From Heterocephalus glaber (lineage: Eukaryota; Chordata; Mammalia; Rodentia; Bathyergidae), in contig NW_004624804.1 in the NCBI RefSeq assembly GCF_000247695.1, forward strand, positions 10,433,749 through 10,497,748: DNA of 64,000 nt, in the 5' to 3' direction. The notes under the pieces are model-generated. The model did not search any database. It was not told the DNA's origin and was given only the letters and a program-made list of their open reading frames with translations. This document shows positions 58,701 to 64,000 of the stretch, one piece after another. The translations under genes were made by a program, and so were the position numbers. Each line of letters begins with the position of its first letter. The first letter of the stretch is position 1.

Positions 58701-61700
58701 TGGTTGTAGTAGAGCAAATTAAAAGTCAAAAGGTGAGAATTTTCCTTTTTTTCCTTTTACTCTGGTAAGAAAAAGAAATATTAATCATTAATGTTGCCCT
58801 ACATTCCTTTTGGAAGACCCTAGTTTTTCTATTTTAGTGTTAATTGACTTATTCAAAAATACCTGTCTATATATCATGGTAAGTGCCAGGAATGCAAAAA
58901 TACTGTTCTGTCTGTAAGCACATCCTTGTTCAGAAGGCAGAGGAAAGGTTGCTGGGGTAAAAAAAAAAATTCTATGGAAGTTCAGAGGTGAAAGCAATTT
59001 GTAGTAAGCGTTTAGAACTCTGTAGGGTCTTGAGGAGAAGCAGAAAGATAATCCTTACAAAGAAGGTGGTAGGTTTATGGTTAAGGTGCTGTTTCCTGAG
59101 AATTATGAAATCAGTAGGTAAAACCGACATACTTTATTCTTGTCATAAGCTTTCATCATATGCATTGAAAATTTAGAGTCCCCAATATCAGGGAGAATGT
59201 CTTTTCTGGACACAGTTAATAACTGTGAAGAATAAATGCTTTGAGATTTTATATTAAAAGAATCTGCTGTCCTGAGTCAGTCCATAATTGGACCAAATAG
59301 ACAAATAGGTTAAACATGTTTGGCCCTAGTCTCCATGTTTTTAAACTCCTATATTTGTGCCTTAGCTTATTAAGAATGTTCACCCTAATGAATATAACCA
59401 GTTAACCAGTTAATTTGTCACACTGCTAAACTAGTGTGCTGAGGCTCTACAGGGCTGAAATACGAGCTGGTCAAGAGCACGGGCTAAGTGTGAGAATGAG
59501 CTTGATTGCAAATAGGCACAAAGAGGATTCTGTTAAGAGTGATGGAATGTTACAAAACTGGATTATGGTGATGGCTGCACAGTGCTGCAAATTAAAAACT
59601 TAAATAATTACTTAAAGTAGATGGGCTTTATGATATATGATACCTTTTAAGAAAAGAAGCATGAAGGACATAGAGGCAGTGGATTTGGGAGAAAGTGGTC
59701 TGAATTGGTCCTTAAAGTGGTCTTTAGTGGTCTGAATTGGGCCTTAACCAGAAAAAGTGAGCTCTCCTAACTGTAAATGCTTCTGGTTTCCTTTGTGCAC
59801 TGGTTCCCATGCACTTTGCTCTATGTTACTCTCTAGAGGTTTGGTTAGACTGCTGAGCCCTGCCCAAGTTTGCAACCTTCTGAGTCCAGAGGTGGCTCTG
59901 ACGATGCTGGTGGGAGAGGTCTGTCTCTGAGAACCACAATATAGAAATCTTATCGGACAGTTTATCTCCATTCTCTACTGGATTGTCCCCTCTTGGAAAA
60001 CAGAATATGAGTTTTATATTCAATGAACTGTTGAAAAAGAATATAATTTGACAAGGCTGTATTTCCCACAGATTCATGGCTGTCAGATCCTGGAGACAGT
60101 CTACAAACACAGCTGTGGGGGTCTGCCTCCTGTTCGAAGTGCACTAGAAAAGTATGCCATGGCTTAATTTGGGATTGGGGTGGTGTTAGTTCAAGTGACT
60201 TCACTTCTCACATGTCATAATTTCCGGTCACCTCCAGTTTCCTTTGGGGAGAGTTATGACTGGGATAGAAAACCCCTGTTGAGCAGAGTAACCCATGTAA
60301 TCCTCACGGTGGCTCAGGTATTGCAGAAAGGGTTATAAAGTAAAGAATCAAAGCCAGGATTAGCTCCCAAGTCCCCTCAAGACCATCCTTTTTAACTTCT
60401 AGAGCTCATTATCCTTGTAGGATTCCCTTTACATGTACCAGATCCTGCATACTATGTTCATATATGTGTATTGGAATATCCAGTGTTTTCACATCATAGT
60501 CCTTAAAAGTAATGGGCCGGGGATTTAGCTCAGTGGTTCTGGCACCTGCCTCGAAAGCTCCAGGTCCTGAGTTCGATCCCCAGTACCAAAAGAAAAAAAA
60601 AGTATTTATATTTTATAATCCCATAATGCCACTCAGAAAGTTTTTCCTAACAAAATTATTTAAAAGAAGAAAATAACTCTATGTACAAACGTGTTCACTG
60701 CAATGTTGTCTGCTATATTAGGAAATTAGAAAATTAGCAGTAGAAAAAAAGCTAAATAAAGATATATTCACTAGATAAAGTATAAACCCACTAAAAGACA
60801 AATGCCATAATAACATGTGCAGCATTGGTGGGGTTCAGTATTCTCCAAGTGGACTTCTAAAGTTCTTGCTTCTTTGTCTCCTCAGAGTCCTGGCTGTGTG
60901 TCACGGGGTCATGTATAAGCAGCTCTCAGCCTGGATGCTGCATGGACTTCTCTTGGACCAGTATGAAGAGTTCTTTATTAAACAGGGTCCATCTTCTGGC
61001 AATATCAGTGCCCAGCCAGAAGAGGATGAGGAGGACCTGGGCATTGGGGGACTGACAGGAAAGCAATTGAGAGAGCTCCAGGACTTGGTGAGAGCACAGC
61101 AAGCAGCCCAGCATTCTCCACAGGAGTCAGCAGTGTCTACAGCTAAATCATCTTTTGCTGATCCCTCCTGTTCATCATAGCTTGGCACCTTCCATAGACT
61201 CTTTATGTGTAGACACTGAGTTTTCTTTTAACTAATGCAAGGCTCTGAGTGAGAAAATATAATTGTGAGGAGCTGGGACTGTAGTTCAGTAGTAGAATAC
61301 TTGCCCTTGCCCAGCATGCAGAAGGTTCCATCCCTGGCATTGGGGGAAAAGATATAAAATTTTTTACATATTTATTTGTGAGATTTCTTTTCGAATATTC
61401 TTTTTTTTCCCATTATATACATTTTAAGGGGTAGATAATAAGTCTTGTCTCTACAAACTGTAGCTACCCTGTAGTTTTGTTTTTGGGGGGTTTTTTGGTA
61501 CCAGGGATCGAACTCAGGATCTTGTACTTGTGAGGCAGGCGGTGGCACTGAACTAAATTCCCCTCCCAACTACCATGTAGTTTTTAAAATAAGTTTGGAG
61601 TTTTCATTGCACTCCTCAAAGTCCTGAATTGTCCATATTCTTCCATCTATCCATCTGTCCATTCATTTATCTTGTTATATTTCATTTGAATGCCTAATAT

Positions 61701-63988
61701 GTGCTGGGCATGGTTCTAAGTATCACAACTACATGGACATATAAAAAAATGTTCTGTCCTGGGCTGGGAATGTAGCTCAGCAGCACAGCGCCTACCTGGC
61801 AAATCTGAGGCCCTGAGTTCGATTTCCGGTACCAAAAAAAAATTTCTGTCCTTAAGGAGCTTATAGTTTTGTTTACAATAAAGTAGACACTTGTATTATA
61901 GTGTACTACATGTTCTGAAAAACAGTAAGCATGAGTGTTCTTGGAAAATGAAGTAACCAGACAAGGCTCCTCATGTCTAGATTGCAGAGTGTTTAGGAGG
62001 GCCCGTCAAGACATGTCTAGACAGAGGGAATAATGTGTGTAAAGTTACAGAGGTTGAGAAGTGCTAGCTCCTTTGGGGAACCATTAGTAATTCCATTGAA
62101 GTGGTCAGGTAATGTGTGAGAAATGGGAGAGGGGAGAGAATAGGTGGAAATTGATGAGGCTGTTGAGTTGAGCAGAGGCAAGATCATAAAGCCACTTATA
62201 AACAGCAGGAAGAAATGTGGGCTTGAACCTAGAAGAACTGGGAGTCATTGAAGGCTTTTAGGGAAAAGGGTAAAACAGACTTTGTGGTCACTCTGGATGC
62301 TGTGTAAGGGATCATTTTTTTATAAACCAAGATTAGATACAGGCAGACCAGTTAAGAGTGTGGTGGGGATACTTAGGTGGAAAAGAATAGTGCCTTCAAC
62401 TAAAGGTGGTGAGTGAATACGGAGAAAAGTGAAGAGCTTGAGAGGTTTAGGAGGAGGAATCAATAGGCCTTACTGACTGGTTGGTTGTGGGTAAAGAGGG
62501 AAGGATCAAGGATAATGCCTAAGATTCTGCCTGCAGCATGTTGTATTGGTAGGGAATGTGCACTGCTGGTGTCGGGAGGAAAGATGGATTGAATTTTCAG
62601 CATTATAAATGTAAGGAAATGCCATGTGTGGTAGTATACAGCACTTGGGAGGCTGAAGCAGGAGGATTACAGTGAGTTTGAGGCTAGCCTGAATTACATA
62701 GAGAGGAGACCTTTTCTCAAAAAAAAAAAAAGGAATTTGAGGAAATGTCTAGTGACCTAAGCCTGGGGCTCATGAGAACAGTGTAGCTTTATCTAAATCT
62801 AAACAGAGAACTAGGTGTGGTAGCACATGCCTATGATTCCAGCACTTGGGATTCTGAGGCAGGAGGATCGCTGGGAGTACCAGGCCAGCCTGGGTTACAC
62901 AGTGAGTTCAAGGTCAGTCTGAACTGCATAGTAAGACCCTGTCTCAAAAAACAATAACTAAATATATAAAACTAAACATGGTGTCAACCAGCATGTAGCT
63001 CAGAAGTTTTTAATCTGAGGGGCATTGGTGGCTTCAAGAGGTTCTCAAAATATTACAATGCCTATGCATTTACCTGGATGGTACACAGCTTTTGTAACTG
63101 CAGAGAAGCCTGTGACATAAAAAGATTAAGACTCTGTTATGTTTATTGATGCCACAAAAAATGTGATTGTCTCAGAAGAGTGTTCCACACTGTAGAACAA
63201 GAGGAAAAGAGAGGGTCTAGGAGAGGGCTGAGGAATAGCAGCAGAGCAGACATACATAGACCTGGAAAAAAATAAAGCACAGCTCTTACATTATGAGTAA
63301 GGAAGCTGATCAGCTGTCCATGTTTCACGTAGTGAAGGCAGGGAGAGGACTAAAATCCCAGTGTTCAAAAGTCATCCTCCCACTCTGTTACCTGACAATG
63401 AGATGCAAATCTCCAACATGGGTGATTAAGAATTGTGCATATTCAGATTTGTAGTCCCTGTTTCTAAAAAATACTAATCATGGGTTGGGGTTGTAATCAG
63501 GTACTTCTCCGTTTTCCTTTCCTTAACTTCATGCTTGATCTCTGAAGAGAGTTGTTTCCTTCCTAGCGTCTGATTGAGGAAGAGAACATGCTGGCACCTT
63601 CTCTAAAGCAGTTTTCCCTACGGGTAGAGATTTTACCATCATACATTCCAGTGAGGGTTGCTGAAAAAATCCTTTTCGTTGGAGAGTCTGTGCAGATGTT
63701 TGAGAACCAGAATGTGACCCTGACCAGAAAAGGTAGGGTTGTTCTTGGCCATGAGCTGGGCTCTTCTCATCCTGCATGGCCCACAGCAAGCTGAAGCTAC
63801 TGGCCTCTCTGGACACCTTGTCCAGCTCTCTTGTCTTCCTGTGACAGTCTTTCTCTTCGGCAGGATCTATTTTGAAGAACCAGGAGGATACTTTTGCTGC
63901 GGAGCTGCATCGGCTAAAGCAGCAGCCGCTTTTCAGCTTAGTGGATTTTGAGCAGGTGGTGGATGGTATTCGAAGTACTGTGGCTGAG
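49712..63988 (+). CDS. TUBGCP4: TUBGCP4 (GCP4), gamma-tubulin complex component 4, 5' part only
   Basis: Nine coding exons are visible: 49712-49789, 55074-55202, 57130-57252, 57606-57659, 58676-58732, 60072-60151, 60886-61087, 63567-63732 and 63864-63988. All have GT-AG borders and consistent phases. They encode 338 codons, about half of the 667-residue human protein, starting MIHELLLALSGYPGSIFTW. This covers the N-terminal GCP (GRIP1) domain, which mediates lateral contacts between subunits in the gamma-tubulin ring complex at microtubule-organising centres. The gamma-tubulin-binding C-terminal half lies beyond the window. Exon 7 carries the acidic insert EEDEEDLGIGGLTGKQLREL. The reading frame is intact, so this is a normal gene cut by the window edge. 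Confidence 0.96.
50009..50178 (+). repeat. B1-dID dimeric SINE, diverged
   Basis: GAGACCCTGTCTCAAAGTAA then GATGTAGTTTAGCTTAGTG and GGTTCAATTCCGGGG. Confidence 0.82.
50430..50750 (+). repeat. MIR-like fragments interrupted by the U6 fragment
   Basis: TTTAATTCTCACAACCACCT, then TTGAACCCAGTTCTGTCTGG; beyond the U6 piece, GGTATTGTTAGCCCTGGTTT suggests a second MIR. Confidence 0.6.
50591..50620 (+). pseudogene. U6 snRNA 5' fragment (tail-less retropseudogene)
   Basis: GCTTCGGCAGCACATACACT followed by AAAA matches the first about 30 nt of U6 snRNA, then ends. Near-perfect duplications (AGTAATGTCATCTA at 50577-50590, AGCAATGTCATTTA at 50622-50635) flank it. It interrupts older MIR-like sequence in TUBGCP4 intron 1. 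Confidence 0.8.
50751..50882 (+). repeat. B1 SINE
   Basis: TGTAATCCCAGCACTTGGGG and a 22-A tail. Confidence 0.92.
50890..51575. other. TUBGCP4 intron 1, unique-looking part
   Basis: No repeat or gene recognised before the solo LTR at 51576. Confidence 0.5.
51576..51997 (+). mobile_element. Solo LTR, gammaretrovirus-like (ERV1)
   Basis: LTR layout: TATAAAAAG near 51779, AATAAA near 51924 followed by a T-rich U5, and a CA-rich end. No gag/pol/env sequence is adjacent. Exact ends and target duplication are uncertain. Confidence 0.6.
52148..52372. other. Assembly gap (225 N)
   Basis: No sequence. The left edge is a run of T, consistent with a poly(T) end of a minus-oriented SINE that could not be read through. 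Confidence 0.98.
52373..52749. other. TUBGCP4 intron 1, right of the gap
   Basis: TTTTAGGTATACAACATAAT followed by a C-rich block might be part of an L1-type 3' UTR, but I could not place it. Confidence 0.35.
52750..52925 (-). repeat. Old MER-type hAT (Charlie-related) fragment
   Basis: Contains TTTGGCACTGTTGGCACTTG, GCACTGCAGGATGTTAGGCA, GCCAGTAGCATCCACCC and TTGAGAAACACAG in order, like 22775-22912 but with the other end preserved. Confidence 0.6.
53080..53975 (+). mobile_element. L1 (LINE-1) 3' end, old mammalian subfamily
   Basis: Typical end of ORF2 and 3' UTR: GGTGAGGTTGTGGAGAAATG, ATGGTGCAGCCACTGTGAAA, CCACTTCTGGGAATGTACCC, GTGGTATATACATAGA, AAATAAGCCAGTCAGAAAAG and TTGCCAGGGCTGGGAGAG in order. 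It is split by an ID at 53187-53276 and has no intact ORF. Confidence 0.9.
53187..53276 (+). repeat. ID SINE inserted in L1
   Basis: Duplication AAGATGGCTACTA; body GGGGCCGGGGATTTAGCTC and TCCCGAGTTCGATCCC are near consensus, so it is among the youngest copies here. Confidence 0.96.
54086..54540 (+). repeat. Unidentified interspersed repeat, copy B
   Basis: Longer relative of 24931-25262 in the same orientation: TCACTGTGACAAAATAACAG, GGTTTATTTTGGCTCACAG, GGCAGAACCATTATGGCGG, AGAAAGCAGAGAGAATGAG, GAGCCCCCACCTCC and TGTAGATCTGAACCTCAGC. Confidence 0.6.
55458..55540 (-). repeat. 5'-truncated ID SINE
   Basis: GGTACTGGGAATCAAACTTAG to CAGACAGGCACAAGTACC; flanks share AGTACCTC. It begins about 255 bases after TUBGCP4 exon 2. 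Confidence 0.85.
56100..56225 (+). repeat. L2-like fragment
   Basis: AGCTGAGATACAAAGATGAG and GTCCTTACCTTTATGAGGCT; diverged. Confidence 0.5.
56642..56830 (+). repeat. B1-dID dimeric SINE
   Basis: AGCTGGGCATAGTGGCACAT, then GGGATGTAGCTCAGTGTAAA. Confidence 0.9.
56923..57000 (-). repeat. ID SINE
   Basis: GGTACCGGGGATCGAACTTAG; TGATATGGA on both sides; the tail is ATT repeats. Confidence 0.92.
57716..58260 (-). mobile_element. Solo LTR, ERVK-like, antisense in TUBGCP4 intron 4
   Basis: Read on the minus strand it has the usual LTR order: U3, then GGCTAATAAAAGTGGG as polyadenylation region near 57870, then a U5 with CTCCTGGTCTCCCTTG. It starts about 55 bases after the exon 4 donor. There is no internal proviral sequence; ends are approximate. 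Confidence 0.6.
58472..58556 (+). repeat. ID SINE
   Basis: Duplication AGTATTGCCATT; 120 bases before TUBGCP4 exon 5. Confidence 0.95.
58760..60071. other. TUBGCP4 intron 5
   Basis: 1.3 kb with no SINE recognised. A piece near 59540-59600 (ACTGGATTATGGTGATGGCT) resembles the end of old L1 elements. Confidence 0.45.
60515..60602 (+). repeat. ID SINE
   Basis: GGGCCGGGGATTTAGCTCAG to CCCCAGTACCAAAAG; next to L1-like 3' debris at about 60603-60800. Confidence 0.94.
61269..61352 (+). repeat. ID-related SINE, diverged
   Basis: GGGACTGTAGTTCAGTAGTA and GGTTCCATCCCTGGCATTG. Confidence 0.75.
61481..61567 (-). repeat. ID SINE
   Basis: GGTACCAGGGATCGAACTC; near-identical CTACC(C/A)TGTAG flanks. Confidence 0.93.
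61759..61843 (+). repeat. ID SINE inside an L2-like fragment
   Basis: Duplication TTCTGTCCT; L2-like sequence (TGTGCTGGGCATGGTTCTAA; AAGGAGCTTATAG) continues on both sides, about 61680-61900. Confidence 0.92.
62627..62735 (+). repeat. B1 SINE
   Basis: CACTTGGGAGGCTGAAGCAG; single CCAGCCTGG-type unit. Confidence 0.88.
62811..62956 (+). repeat. B1 SINE with duplication
   Basis: ATGATTCCAGCACTTGGGAT to AAGACCCTGTCTCAAAAAAC. Confidence 0.92.
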
Positions 63989-64000
63989 GTTTGTATTTCT

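Noticed and set aside
1..64000. CRISPR arrays, operons, prophage or plasmid features
   Set aside because: None seen; repeats are dispersed SINEs, not regularly spaced, and genes are spliced eukaryotic genes.

Overview
The window is mammalian nuclear DNA, almost certainly from a non-murid rodent. It has split genes with GT-AG introns. It is dense in 7SL-derived B1 elements with the 29-bp internal duplication, tRNA-derived ID elements whose 3' end reads GGTACC(A)n, and B1+ID dimers (B1-dID type). Murid B2 elements are not seen. This fits a squirrel, beaver or kangaroo-rat-like rodent. My best guess is Castorimorpha, but that is inference from the SINE mix only.

The gene order LCMT2(-), ADAL(+), ZSCAN29(-), TUBGCP4(+) is the same as on human chromosome 15q15.3, so this is a conserved syntenic block. 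The genes form two head-to-head pairs, each sharing a CpG-rich promoter: LCMT2/ADAL around 5.0-5.28 kb and ZSCAN29/TUBGCP4 around 48.8-49.7 kb.

Layout. 1-2937: intergenic DNA with SINEs and an unexplained exon-like segment near 1.9-2.16 kb. 2983-5037: intronless LCMT2 (TYW4). 5.1-29.3 kb: ADAL, with 10 coding exons assembled here to 354 aa plus a 5' exon. Its first intron carries a LUC7L3 processed pseudogene with two nested IDs, and intron 3 carries a hAT-type remnant and a tiny U2 snRNA fragment. A second U2 fragment lies in intron 4. 29.3-36.8 kb: convergent intergenic region, mostly SINEs and simple repeats. 36.8-48.4 kb: ZSCAN29, five coding exons on the minus strand totalling 852 aa, with a Tigger DNA transposon in its last intron. 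48.8-64 kb: CpG island and the first nine coding exons (338 codons) of TUBGCP4, which runs off the right edge. The TUBGCP4 introns contain a U6 snRNA fragment, two solo LTRs, an L1 3' end, a copy of an unidentified repeat and a 225-base assembly gap.

The genes do not form a pathway. LCMT2 modifies tRNA-Phe, ADAL deaminates N6-methylated AMP, ZSCAN29 is a DNA-binding protein, and TUBGCP4 builds the gamma-tubulin ring. The link between them is shared promoters. The unusual content is in the retroposed material: three 5'-only, tail-less snRNA fragments with target-site duplications, a repeat family present twice that I cannot name, and an unassigned exon-like ORF. I found no sign of a wholly new biological system. 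No homology search was possible, and every exon boundary was read by eye from splice sites and recalled protein similarity.
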